Part shown: positions 43,521 through 51,054 of the stretch, in pieces | Position numbering within the stretch: position 1 is the first letter of the stretch | Layout: the number at the start of each line of letters is the position of its first letter | NCBI RefSeq assembly: GCF_022899935.1 | Contig: NZ_JALJCJ010000004.1 | Coordinates: forward strand, 372,001 to 436,000 | Reading direction: 5' to 3' | Source: Shinella curvata | GTDB taxonomy: Bacteria; Pseudomonadota; Alphaproteobacteria; Rhizobiales; Rhizobiaceae | Length of the DNA: 64,000 bases | Notes under the pieces: model-generated | What the model was told of the DNA's origin: nothing | The model's input: only the letters and a program-made list of their open reading frames with translations | Database searches by the model: none | Position numbers and translations under genes: made by a program

Positions 43521-44720
43521 ATGTTTCTCGACGTTCTGCGCCGCCGCAACCCCGCCTTCATCGAGGCCGCCATGGCACTGCACCAGCAGGGCCGGATTCC
43601 CGCCAATGCCTATGTGCTCGATCTCGATGCCGTCGAGGCCAATGCCCGCGTGATCAAGGCCGAGGCCGACAAACACGGCCTGAAGACCTTCGCCATGACC
43701 AAGCAGGTCGGCCGCGCGAGTTCCTTCTGCGCTGCCGTGCAGCGCGGCGGCATCGACCGCGCCGTCGCCGTCGACATGGCCTGCGCCCGCGCCACACACA
43801 AGGCCGGCCTCAAGGTCGGCCATCTCGGCCATCTCCAGCAGGTCGCCCGCCATGAGGCGAAGGCGGCGGCAGACCGCTTCCGGCCGGATTACTGGACCGT
43901 CTTTAATGACACGAAGGCCGAGGAGGCTGCCGCCGGCGCAAAAGCTGCCGGCTACGTGCAGAACCTGCTCGCCCGCATCCGCGCCGAGGGCGATACCTTC
44001 TATCGCGGCCATGAGGGCGGTTTCGATGCGGCCGATGTTGCCGGCGTCGCCGACCGTCTGGATGCGCTCGAGGGTGGTCGCTTCGCCGGCATCACCACCT
44101 TCCCGGCGCTGCTTTTCGATCATGCCAGCCGCAAGGTCCTGCCGACGCCGAACCTTGCGACATTGACGAAGGCCGCCGAGGCGCTGGCCAAGGCCGGGCG
44201 CCGTGATATCGAGGTCAACGCCCCCGGCACGACCTCGTCGGTGCTGCTTGCCGCGCTCGCCGAGGCCGGTGCGACGCAATGCGAGCCGGGCAACGGCCTG
44301 CACGGCACGACGGCGCTGCATGTCATGGAAGACCTGCCGGAACTGCCCGCCGTGCTCTATCTCACCGAGGTCTCGCACCTTTCGGGCGGCAAGGCCTATT
44401 GCTTCGGCGGCGGCTTCTATATCGATCCGATCTTCCCCGATTACGATGTGAAGGCCATCGTCGGCCGCGAGCCGACCGTTGCGGCAAGTGCGCTACGCAG
44501 CGTCGAGGTGCCGCCGCCCTCGGCCATCGATTATTATGCGATGATCGATGCCGGAGGCCCCGCCGCGCCGCAACCCGGCGACACTGCCGTCTTCGGCTTC
44601 CGCGGACAGGCCTTCGTCACGCGTGCCTTTGTCGTCGGCGTCTCCGGCATCTCGAAGGGGGCGCCAAAGGTCGAGACTATCGAAAACAGTTTCGGCGAAA
44701 CCGCCGCCTGGCCGGTCTAG
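43521..44720 (+). CDS. yhfX: YhfX-like PLP-dependent protein (alanine racemase/D-threonine aldolase fold)
   Basis: The 399-residue protein aligns along its length with E. coli YhfX: it begins MFLDVLRRRNPAFIEAA, has the PLP-lysine context MTKQVGR (K61), and shares VLPTPNL and CFGGGFY. The fold is that of alanine racemase and D-threonine aldolase, with PLP on K61. YhfX itself has no proven reaction. Here the gene sits inside an ABC import operon between permease and ATPase, next to an M20 deacylase, so racemisation or cleavage of an imported amino-acid derivative is a sensible hypothesis. GGAGGATTTC precedes the ATG. Confidence 0.82.
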   Translation: MFLDVLRRRNPAFIEAAMALHQQGRIPANAYVLDLDAVEANARVIKAEADKHGLKTFAMTKQVGRASSFCAAVQRGGIDRAVAVDMACARATHKAGLKVGHLGHLQQVARHEAKAAADRFRPDYWTVFNDTKAEEAAAGAKAAGYVQNLLARIRAEGDTFYRGHEGGFDAADVAGVADRLDALEGGRFAGITTFPALLFDHASRKVLPTPNLATLTKAAEALAKAGRRDIEVNAPGTTSSVLLAALAEAGATQCEPGNGLHGTTALHVMEDLPELPAVLYLTEVSHLSGGKAYCFGGGFYIDPIFPDYDVKAIVGREPTVAASALRSVEVPPPSAIDYYAMIDAGGPAAPQPGDTAVFGFRGQAFVTRAFVVGVSGISKGAPKVETIENSFGETAAWPV

Positions 44721-44731
44721 GAGTACGCGCG

Positions 44732-45475
44732 ATGCAGACCTCATCTTCCGAACCCGTTCTCGTCCTGAAGGATATCCGCAAGAGTTTCGGCGCCGTCACG
44801 GCCATCGAGAATTTTTCGCTCGATATCCGTCCGGGCGAGATCGTGGCACTCGTCGGTGACAATGGCGCCGGCAAGTCGACGCTGATCAAGATCATCTCCG
44901 GCGTGCATGCGCCGACCTCGGGCTCGATCACCATCGAGGGCGAGACGGTGTCGATGGCGAGCGCCAGCATGGCCCGCGCCCATGGCATCGAGGTGGTCTA
45001 TCAGGACCTCGCGCTCGCCGATCAGCAGACCGTCTATATGAATATGTTCCTCGGTCGCGAACCGGTGAACCGTTTCGGCCTGCTCGACCGGCGCACCATG
45101 ATTTCCGAAACGGAAAAGCTGGTGAAGGAACTCGACGTGCGCATTCCCTCCGCGCACGCCACGATCCGCGACCTTTCCGGCGGCCAGCGGCAGGGCGTGG
45201 CGATTGCGCGCGCGACGCGCTGGGCAAGCAAGCTCATCCTGCTCGACGAGCCGACCGCGGCGCTCGGCGTTGCCGAGACGGCCAAGGTGGAGGCGATCGT
45301 GCAGTCGCTGAAATCGCGCAATATCGGCGTGCTGATCATCAGCCACAGTCTCGATCAGGTGTTCAAGTTGTCGGATCGCATCTGCGTCCTGCGCCGCGGC
45401 AAGCAGATCGGCATCCGCAATACGGCCGAAACGAACAAGAACGAGATCGTCTCGATGATAACAGGCCTGAACTGA
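44732..45475 (+). CDS. Sugar-type ABC transporter ATP-binding protein with one ATPase domain
   Basis: The 247-residue protein is a single ABC domain (Walker A GDNGAGKST near residue 43, signature LSGGQRQGVAIARA, Walker B LILLDEPTAAL), unlike the double-domain RbsA type. FrcA-like systems have the same form. The Q loop and switch His (IISHSLDQV) are present. It ends the ROK-M20-transporter operon, directly before a long hairpin. The start at 44732 is in frame with the ABC fold; the upstream extension lies inside yhfX. Confidence 0.83.
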   Translation: MQTSSSEPVLVLKDIRKSFGAVTAIENFSLDIRPGEIVALVGDNGAGKSTLIKIISGVHAPTSGSITIEGETVSMASASMARAHGIEVVYQDLALADQQTVYMNMFLGREPVNRFGLLDRRTMISETEKLVKELDVRIPSAHATIRDLSGGQRQGVAIARATRWASKLILLDEPTAALGVAETAKVEAIVQSLKSRNIGVLIISHSLDQVFKLSDRICVLRRGKQIGIRNTAETNKNEIVSMITGLN

Positions 45476-45484
45476 GAGCCGTTT

Positions 45485-45522
45485 GAGGCCTGCTGCCACT
45501 TTCTGGCGGCAGGCCTCTTCTA
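45485..45522 (+). terminator. Intrinsic terminator ending the ROK/M20/YhfX operon
   Basis: GAGGCCTGC-TGCCA and TGGCG-GCAGGCCTC make a 14-bp stem (one T-G pair) around CTTTC, followed by TTCT. It starts nine bases after the ATPase stop codon. Its central part is also the 21-bp dyad thought to be the WYL operator. Confidence 0.65.
45491..45511. promoter_or_regulatory. Candidate WYL-regulator operator, copy A (upstream of its own gene)
   Basis: The 21-bp dyad reads TGCTGCCA-CTTT-CTGG then CGGCA. It matches copy B at 46231-46251 at 15 of 21 positions. It is 23 bases before the WYL start codon and coincides with the terminator stem of the preceding operon. Confidence 0.55.
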
Positions 45523-45534
45523 TAGACTGGCGCC

Positions 45535-46230
45535 ATGTCCAGATCCGAGCGCCTTTTCGATCTCCTGCAAGCCCTGCGTCGCCATCGCCGGCCGGTCAGC
45601 GGCAAGGCGCTGGCGGATGAAACCGGCGTAAGCCTCCGCACCCTCTACCGCGACATTGCCAGCCTCCAGGCGCAGGGTGCCGATATCGAGGGTGAGCCGG
45701 GCGTTGGTTATGTGCTGAAACCCGGCTTTCTCCTGCCGCCGTTGATGTTTTCTGCCGAGGAGATCGAGGCGCTGGTGCTCGGCACCCGCTGGGTCGCCGA
45801 CCGGGCGGACAGTCATCTGAGCGGTGCCGCGCGCAATGCGCTGGCAAGGATCGCCGCCGTGCTGCCGGCCGACCTGCGCAATGAACTGGATACCTCGCCC
45901 TTGCTCGTCGGGCCGGGTGCAAAACTGCCCGCCGATACCATCGATGTCGCGCTGCTGCGCAAAGCGATCCGCATGGAGCGCAAATTGGCGATTACCTACC
46001 GCAGCGGTTCCGGCGAAGCTTCGGCCCGCACCATCTGGCCCTTTGCGCTCTCCTTCTTCGATCATGCCCGCGTGGTCATCGGCTGGTGCGAATTGCGCGA
46101 GAATTTCCGCCATTTCCGAACCGACCGGATCGAAAAGGCCGACGTTCTGGATATCCGGTATCCGAGACGGCGGCAGGCCATGCTGCGGGCATGGCGCGAG
46201 GCCGAAGGCATTCCGCTTCGTGGTGCATGA
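45535..46230 (+). CDS. YafY-type regulator with HTH_11 and WYL domains
   Basis: The 231-residue protein has an N-terminal HTH_11 helix-turn-helix (residues 4-56, RLFDLLQALRRHRRPVSGKALADETGVSLRTLYRDI) and a WYL-type ligand-binding domain around residues 135-200, including RTIWPFALSFFDHARVVIGWCELRENFRHFRTDRI. Such proteins bind DNA and sense a ligand through WYL. The same dyad lies before its own gene and before the VOC gene downstream, so local control of both is predicted. Confidence 0.85.
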   Translation: MSRSERLFDLLQALRRHRRPVSGKALADETGVSLRTLYRDIASLQAQGADIEGEPGVGYVLKPGFLLPPLMFSAEEIEALVLGTRWVADRADSHLSGAARNALARIAAVLPADLRNELDTSPLLVGPGAKLPADTIDVALLRKAIRMERKLAITYRSGSGEASARTIWPFALSFFDHARVVIGWCELRENFRHFRTDRIEKADVLDIRYPRRRQAMLRAWREAEGIPLRGA

Positions 46231-46251
46231 TGCTGCCAGAAACTGACAGCA
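46231..46251. promoter_or_regulatory. Candidate WYL-regulator operator, copy B (upstream of the VOC gene)
   Basis: The dyad TGCTGCCAG-AAA-CTGACAGCA begins at the base after the WYL stop codon and lies 44 bases before the VOC start. It has the same length and arms as copy A at 45491-45511. Confidence 0.6.
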
Positions 46252-46295
46252 TGCGGTGTTAGCTTTCTCCTATCCAACCAAGACAGGAGAACACC

Positions 46296-46664
46296 ATGTC
46301 CAACAGCCTTCTTCTCTACGTAGAGGACGCGGCCGAGAGCGGCCGCTACTACGAACGCATCCTCGGCCAGAAGCCGGTCGAGGCGAGCCCGACCTTCGTC
46401 ATCTTCGTCCTGAAATCCGGTCTCGGCCTCGGCCTGTGGCGGCGCGATGGTGTCGAGCCGGCACCGTCGGTTCCGGGCGGGGGATCGGAAATCGGCTTCA
46501 AGGTCGATAGCGCCGCCGAGGTCGATCAATGGCATGCCGAATGGCGCGCTAATGGCGCCACAATCCTGATGCCGCCGACGGAGCTGGATTTCGGTCGCAG
46601 CTTCGTCGCCACCGATCCCGACGGGCATCGCCTGCGCGTCTATACCGTCACGGATGGAGGCTGA
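46296..46664 (+). CDS. VOC-family (glyoxalase/bleomycin-resistance fold) protein
   Basis: The 122-residue protein has two beta-alpha-beta-beta-beta halves typical of the vicinal oxygen chelate fold (LLLYVEDAAESGRYYERIL; SFVATDPDGHRLRVYTV). It resembles PhnB-like members. The family includes glyoxalases, dioxygenases and drug-binding proteins; the substrate is unknown. GACAGGAGAACACC precedes the ATG. It follows the WYL regulator and a shared operator copy, and the EVE-domain gene begins three bases after it. Confidence 0.8.
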   Translation: MSNSLLLYVEDAAESGRYYERILGQKPVEASPTFVIFVLKSGLGLGLWRRDGVEPAPSVPGGGSEIGFKVDSAAEVDQWHAEWRANGATILMPPTELDFGRSFVATDPDGHRLRVYTVTDGG

Positions 46665-46667
46665 GCC

Positions 46668-47087
46668 ATGGCGCGCGCCTGGATCGCTGTCGCTTCGGCC
46701 GAACATGTGCGCATCGGGCGCGCTCAGGGTTTCATGCAGGTTTGTCACGGCAAGAGTGGCCCGCTGCGGCGGACCGCTGCCGGCGACACCGTCATCTATT
46801 ATTCGCCCGCCGAGACCATGCGCGGCAAGGACCGCCTGCAGGCCTTCACGGCGATCGGCACGATTGTCGATCGCTTGCCCTATCAGTCGGAGATGGCGCC
46901 CGGCCTCCTGCCCTGGCGCCGGGATGTCGCGTGGTGGACGGCGGCGGCGATGCCGATCCGGCCGCTTCTCGACCAACTCGCCTTCACGCGGGCCGGAAAC
47001 TGGGGGTACCAGCTGCGCTTCGGTCTCTTCACCATCGAGCCGGAGGACGCGTCTCGCATCGCGGTGGCCATGCAAAACGGTCTTTGA
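46668..47087 (+). CDS. EVE-domain protein
   Basis: The 139-residue protein matches the EVE/PUA-like fold throughout: [25 protein letters not shown] at the N-terminus, [25 protein letters not shown] and [26 protein letters not shown] domains bind modified bases in RNA or DNA and are often fused or linked to restriction or defence genes. No such genes are nearby. It is co-transcribed with the VOC gene. Confidence 0.8.
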   Translation: MARAWIAVASAEHVRIGRAQGFMQVCHGKSGPLRRTAAGDTVIYYSPAETMRGKDRLQAFTAIGTIVDRLPYQSEMAPGLLPWRRDVAWWTAAAMPIRPLLDQLAFTRAGNWGYQLRFGLFTIEPEDASRIAVAMQNGL

Positions 47088-47099
47088 TGGCGTGGTTTC

Positions 47100-47116
47100 G
47101 ATAGTTGTTTTCTATC
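47100..47116. promoter_or_regulatory. Small dyad upstream of the molybdoenzyme gene
   Basis: GATAG and CTATC flank TTGTTTT in the 84-base gap before the YdeP-like gene. It could be a regulator site, but the arms are only five bases. Confidence 0.25.
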
Positions 47117-47171
47117 AAGCCATACGAACCATCCCCTTGATACGCCGGGCCGGATGGCAAATACAGGAGGC

Positions 47172-49466
47172 ATGAACGCACCTTTTATCGGAAAGAAGTC
47201 CTCTGCGGCCGGCGGCTGGGGGGCGTTGAAGAGTTGTGGCAAGCAGCTTTTGCAAAGCGGCATGCCGATCTCCGGCGCGCGCACCCTGCTCAAGGCCAAC
47301 CAGCCCGACGGCTTCGATTGCCCCGGTTGCGCCTGGGGTGATCCCGAACACGGCTCCTCCTTCGAATTCTGCGAAAACGGTGTGAAAGCCGTGGCCTGGG
47401 AAGCGACGGAAAAGCGCGCCTCGCCGGCCTTTTTCGCCGCGCATACCGTGTCGGAGCTGCGCAAGCTGACAGACTACGAGCTGGAACTGCACGGCCGGCT
47501 GACCCATCCGATGCGCTATGATGCGGCCAGCGACAAATACCTGCCCGTTTCCTGGGCGGACGCGTTCGGCGAGATCGGCGGGATCCTCAAGGGCCTCGAC
47601 AGCCCTGATCGTGCCGAGTTCTACACTTCCGGCCGCGCCAGCAACGAGGCGGCCTATCTCTACCAGCTCTTCGTGCGGCTCTACGGCACCAACAATTTTC
47701 CGGACTGCTCGAACATGTGCCACGAGGCGAGCGGTGTCGGCCTGCGCCAGTCGGTCGGCGTCGGCAAGGGCACTGTGCTGTTGGAGGATTTCGAGGAAGC
47801 GGATGCGATCTTCGTGATCGGCCAGAACCCCGGCACCAACCATCCGCGCATGCTGGGCGACCTGCGCCGCGCGGCCCTGCGCGGCGCGCGCATCGTCGTG
47901 TTCAACCCCATCCGTGAGCGCGGACTGGAGCGGTTCTCCGATCCGCAGGACAAGATCGAGATGCTGCGCGGCGGTTCCACGGATATCGCCAGCCACTATT
48001 TCCAGCCGCAGCTCGGCGGCGACATGGCGGCGGTGCGCGGCATGGCCAAGGCGGTGTTTGCCGCCGAGGAGGCCGCCGTTGCGATGGGCCTGCCGTCTGT
48101 GCTTGACCATGCCTTCCTTGCGGAGCATTGCGTCGGTCTGGACGATTACCGCGCCGCCGTGGCGGCGACGGACTGGGCAACCATCGAGGACCAGTCCGGC
48201 CTGACCCGCGCCGAGATCGAGCGGGCGGCGGATGTCTATATGACCGCAGAGCGCGTCATCTGCACCTGGGCGATGGGCGTCACCCAGCATCTGCATTCCG
48301 TGGCGACGATCCGCGAAATCACCAATTTCATGCTGCTGCGCGGCAATATCGGCAGGCCGGGCGCCGGCCTTTGCCCCGTGCGTGGCCATTCCAATGTGCA
48401 GGGCGACCGCACCGTCGGCATCAACGAAAAGCCGCCGGCCGCCTTCCTTGATGCGCTGGAGAAGCATCTGGGCGTGCCCATGCCGCGCAAGGACGGGCAC
48501 AATGTGCTTGCCGCGATCGGCGCGATGCTGGATGGCTCGGCCAAGGTCTTCATCGGTCTCGGCGGCAACTTCGCCCGCGCGACGCCGGATAGCGCCCTGG
48601 TCGAACAGGCGCTGCGCCGGTTGAAGCTGACGGTGAATATCGCCACCAAGCCGAACCATTCGCATCTGATGCCGGGCGAGGTCTCCTTCATCCTGCCCTG
48701 CCTCGGGCGTACGGAGATGGACCTCAATTCGGCCGGCAATTCACAGCTCATTAGCGTCGAGGATTCCATGAGCATGGTGCACGGTTCCGCCGGCATCAAC
48801 CGCCCGGCCTCGCCGCACCTCCTCTCGGAAGTCGGCATCATCGCCGGTATTGCGGCGGCGACCGTCGGTAACGGCACGGTCGACTGGGCGGCGCTCGCCG
48901 ACGATTACGACCGCATTCGCGATCATATCGAGGCGACCATTCCGGGTTTCGAGGACTTCAACAAGCGGCTGCGCAAGCCGCGCGGTTTCCATCTGCGCAA
49001 CAGCGCGGCACACCGGGAATGGGACACGCCGGAGCGCAAGGCGGCCTTCTTCTCCGGTCCGCTTCCGCAGGAAACGGTGCATCAGCGCGCCAAGCGCGGC
49101 GGCGGGCGTTTCGCGCTCCAGACGTTCCGCTCGCACGACCAGTACAACACCACCGTCTATGGTCTCGACGACCGCTATCGCGGCGTCTATGGCGAGCGGC
49201 AGGTCGTGTTCATTCATCCCGAAGATCTGAAGGCGCTTGGTGCTGCGGCGGGCGAGCGGGTCGACATCGTCGGCGACCATGACGACGGCATCGAGCGCAT
49301 CGCTCCCGATTTTCGCTTCGTGCCCTATGATATCCCGCGCGGCAGCATCGCAGGCTATTATCCCGAGCTGAACGTGCTGGTGCCGCTCGGCAGCGCCGGC
49401 GAGGAGAGCGATACGCCGACCTCCAAGTCGATCATGGTGACCTTCCGCAAGCGCGAGGCCGCGTGA
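47172..49466 (+). CDS. FdhF/YdeP-family molybdopterin oxidoreductase
   Basis: The 764-residue protein (an ATG at 47154 would give 770) aligns strongly with E. coli YdeP throughout: GGWGALKSCGK, GFDCPGCAWGDPEHGSSFEFCENG (four Cys, the probable iron-sulfur site), EFYTSGRASNEAAYLYQLF, FPDCSNMCHEASGVG, RGHSNVQGDRTVGI and FRSHDQYNTTVYGLDDRYRGVYG. YdeP is linked to acid resistance in E. coli, but its reaction is not established. The protein would bind bis-MGD in the cytoplasm. AGGAGG at 47165-47170 sits one base before the 47172 ATG, so the start is uncertain. A small coupled gene follows. Confidence 0.88.
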   Translation: MNAPFIGKKSSAAGGWGALKSCGKQLLQSGMPISGARTLLKANQPDGFDCPGCAWGDPEHGSSFEFCENGVKAVAWEATEKRASPAFFAAHTVSELRKLTDYELELHGRLTHPMRYDAASDKYLPVSWADAFGEIGGILKGLDSPDRAEFYTSGRASNEAAYLYQLFVRLYGTNNFPDCSNMCHEASGVGLRQSVGVGKGTVLLEDFEEADAIFVIGQNPGTNHPRMLGDLRRAALRGARIVVFNPIRERGLERFSDPQDKIEMLRGGSTDIASHYFQPQLGGDMAAVRGMAKAVFAAEEAAVAMGLPSVLDHAFLAEHCVGLDDYRAAVAATDWATIEDQSGLTRAEIERAADVYMTAERVICTWAMGVTQHLHSVATIREITNFMLLRGNIGRPGAGLCPVRGHSNVQGDRTVGINEKPPAAFLDALEKHLGVPMPRKDGHNVLAAIGAMLDGSAKVFIGLGGNFARATPDSALVEQALRRLKLTVNIATKPNHSHLMPGEVSFILPCLGRTEMDLNSAGNSQLISVEDSMSMVHGSAGINRPASPHLLSEVGIIAGIAAATVGNGTVDWAALADDYDRIRDHIEATIPGFEDFNKRLRKPRGFHLRNSAAHREWDTPERKAAFFSGPLPQETVHQRAKRGGGRFALQTFRSHDQYNTTVYGLDDRYRGVYGERQVVFIHPEDLKALGAAAGERVDIVGDHDDGIERIAPDFRFVPYDIPRGSIAGYYPELNVLVPLGSAGEESDTPTSKSIMVTFRKREAA

Positions 49467-49777
49467 ACGGGGAAACACCCGAAACCGAGCGCTTCATGGC
49501 GCTCGTCGCAAGGCTTCGGGCGGACGATCCGCTCCTGACGCCGATCCAGGCGGGACTGGTCGTGGCCGCCGGTCTCGGCATTGCCGGCGACAGCCGCACC
49601 TTTGCCCGTCTGCTCGGCCTTGCCCATGCGCTGGTGTTGCGGGAACTCACGGCCCTTTCCGCCCACGATCTCCTGCGCGTGACGAAGCGCGACGGGCGCA
49701 CGATGCGCAGCCATTTCGTGCCGGGCGAGGCCGCCGCCCGATATGCTGTTCTTTTCCAGAGAAACGACACGGTCTGA
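49463..49777 (+). CDS. Small protein coupled to the YdeP-type molybdoenzyme
   Basis: The 104-residue protein starts at a GTG that overlaps the molybdoenzyme stop codon (GTGA). I do not recognise a named family. It is mostly helical by composition, with Ala/Leu-rich stretches (GLVVAAGLGIAG, FARLLGLAHALVLREL) and a C-terminal LRVTKRDGRTMRSHF segment that recalls a small winged-helix or beta-hairpin. There is no signal peptide or membrane helix. Co-translation suggests a chaperone, assembly factor or small subunit for the enzyme. Confidence 0.65.
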   Translation: MNGETPETERFMALVARLRADDPLLTPIQAGLVVAAGLGIAGDSRTFARLLGLAHALVLRELTALSAHDLLRVTKRDGRTMRSHFVPGEAAARYAVLFQRNDTV

Positions 49778-49818
49778 TCGGTGATCGCTACCGGTCGCGC
49801 ATCTGTCGCAAAAACTAT

Positions 49819-49835
49819 TTGACTAAACATTCAGT
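49819..49835. promoter_or_regulatory. Candidate -35 and TetR-type operator upstream of the PotD-like gene
   Basis: TTGACT (49819-49824) overlaps the imperfect dyad ACTAAAC-ATTCAGT (49822-49835; 10 of 14 positions symmetric, mismatches all transitions). It lies in the 245-base gap before the PotD-like gene and could be bound by the TetR protein encoded at the end of the same group. The rest of the gap shows no other structure. Confidence 0.4.
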
Positions 49836-50022
49836 TTGTTTTCTTCTGCCGCCAGCGCTTTCCTTGGGAGGGTAATGCGGAACCGATGGTCGGGGAGAGG
49901 AGCCCGGACCGCGGACGCCATGACGTCGACGGTTGTTTCCAGCCGGTGCGGTGCTGCCGCGCCGATGAGGACGGCTGTCCTGACGGCAGGCCTCCCGAAC
50001 CGTTCAACAGAGGGAGTATTTT

Positions 50023-51054
50023 ATGCGCCTGCTTTTGACTGCTACCGTGTCGATCCTCGCGCTTCTGCCGCTTGCGCAGGCCAAGGCGGCCGGGGTTCTG
50101 AACATCTACAACTGGGGCGAATACACCAATCCGGAGCTCGTCAGGAAGTTCGAGAAGACCTACGACGTCAAGGTGACGCTCACCGACTTCGATTCCAACG
50201 ACACGGCGATCGCGAAGGCCCGGCAGGGCGGCAATGAATTCGACATCGTCGTGCCGTCCTCGACCTTCGTGAAGATCTGGATCGATGAAGGGCTGCTTCT
50301 GGAATCGCGCCCTGACCAGATGGAGAACTTCAAGAATATCGATCCGCGCTGGGTGAATGTCGATTTCGATCCCGGCCGGCACTATACCGTGCCGTGGCAA
50401 TGGGGCACGACCGGCGTGATGGTCGACAAGTCGGTCTATCCCGGTGACCCCAACACGTCCTCGATCTTTCTCGATCCGCCGCCGGAGCTTATCGGCAAGA
50501 TCAATGTCATCCCGGAAATGGGGGATATCCTCTCCCTTGCCATCTACCACGAGGGTGGCGGCGCCTGCACGGCCGACAAGGATATTCTGCGCAAGGTGCG
50601 CGACCGGCTGGCGGCCGCGCGCGACAAGTGGATCGCGCTCGATTATCCCAGCATCGAGAAATATACCTCCGGCGACTATGCCGCGGGCGTCAGCTGGGGC
50701 GGAGCGGCGATGCGCGTGCGGCTGAAGAGCGACCGTTTCGTCTATGGTTATCCGAAGGAAGGCTATCCGATCTGGATGGACAATGTCGCCGTGCTGAAGA
50801 CGGCGCCGAATGTCGAGAATGCAAAACTGTTCCAGAACTTCATCATGGATCCGGAGAATGCCGCGCTGATCTCCGCCTATGCGCGCTATGCCAATGGCAT
50901 CAAGGGGTCTGAAAAGTTCATGCCGGAGGAGATGCGCAACGCCCCGGAAATCGACGTGCCGGAAGAGTTCTTCGCCAAGGGCGTTTTCTCGCCGGCCTGC
51001 CCGCAGGCGGTCAACGACCTCTACACGAAGATCTGGACCGAGGTGCTGAAGTGA
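50023..51054 (+). CDS. Polyamine/family-1 extracellular solute-binding protein (PotD-like)
   Basis: The 343-residue protein has a Sec signal (LLLTATVSILALLPLAQAKA, cleavage near residue 22). The PotD/PotF fold starts with VLNIYNWGEYTNPELVRKFEKTYDVKV, the spermidine/putrescine-binding signature. GRHYTVPWQWGTTGVMVDKS and YAAGVSWGGAAMRVRLKS follow at the right spacing. It would bind a polyamine-like or related cationic compound in the periplasm. No permease or ATPase gene is adjacent, so it must share a transporter encoded elsewhere. GGGAG lies about 11 bases before the ATG. Confidence 0.8.
   Translation: MRLLLTATVSILALLPLAQAKAAGVLNIYNWGEYTNPELVRKFEKTYDVKVTLTDFDSNDTAIAKARQGGNEFDIVVPSSTFVKIWIDEGLLLESRPDQMENFKNIDPRWVNVDFDPGRHYTVPWQWGTTGVMVDKSVYPGDPNTSSIFLDPPPELIGKINVIPEMGDILSLAIYHEGGGACTADKDILRKVRDRLAAARDKWIALDYPSIEKYTSGDYAAGVSWGGAAMRVRLKSDRFVYGYPKEGYPIWMDNVAVLKTAPNVENAKLFQNFIMDPENAALISAYARYANGIKGSEKFMPEEMRNAPEIDVPEEFFAKGVFSPACPQAVNDLYTKIWTEVLK

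Noticed and set aside
46668-47087. EVE-domain protein as part of a defence island
   Set aside because: EVE domains occur in restriction systems, but no nuclease, methyltransferase or other defence gene lies nearby; it is coupled to a VOC gene instead.
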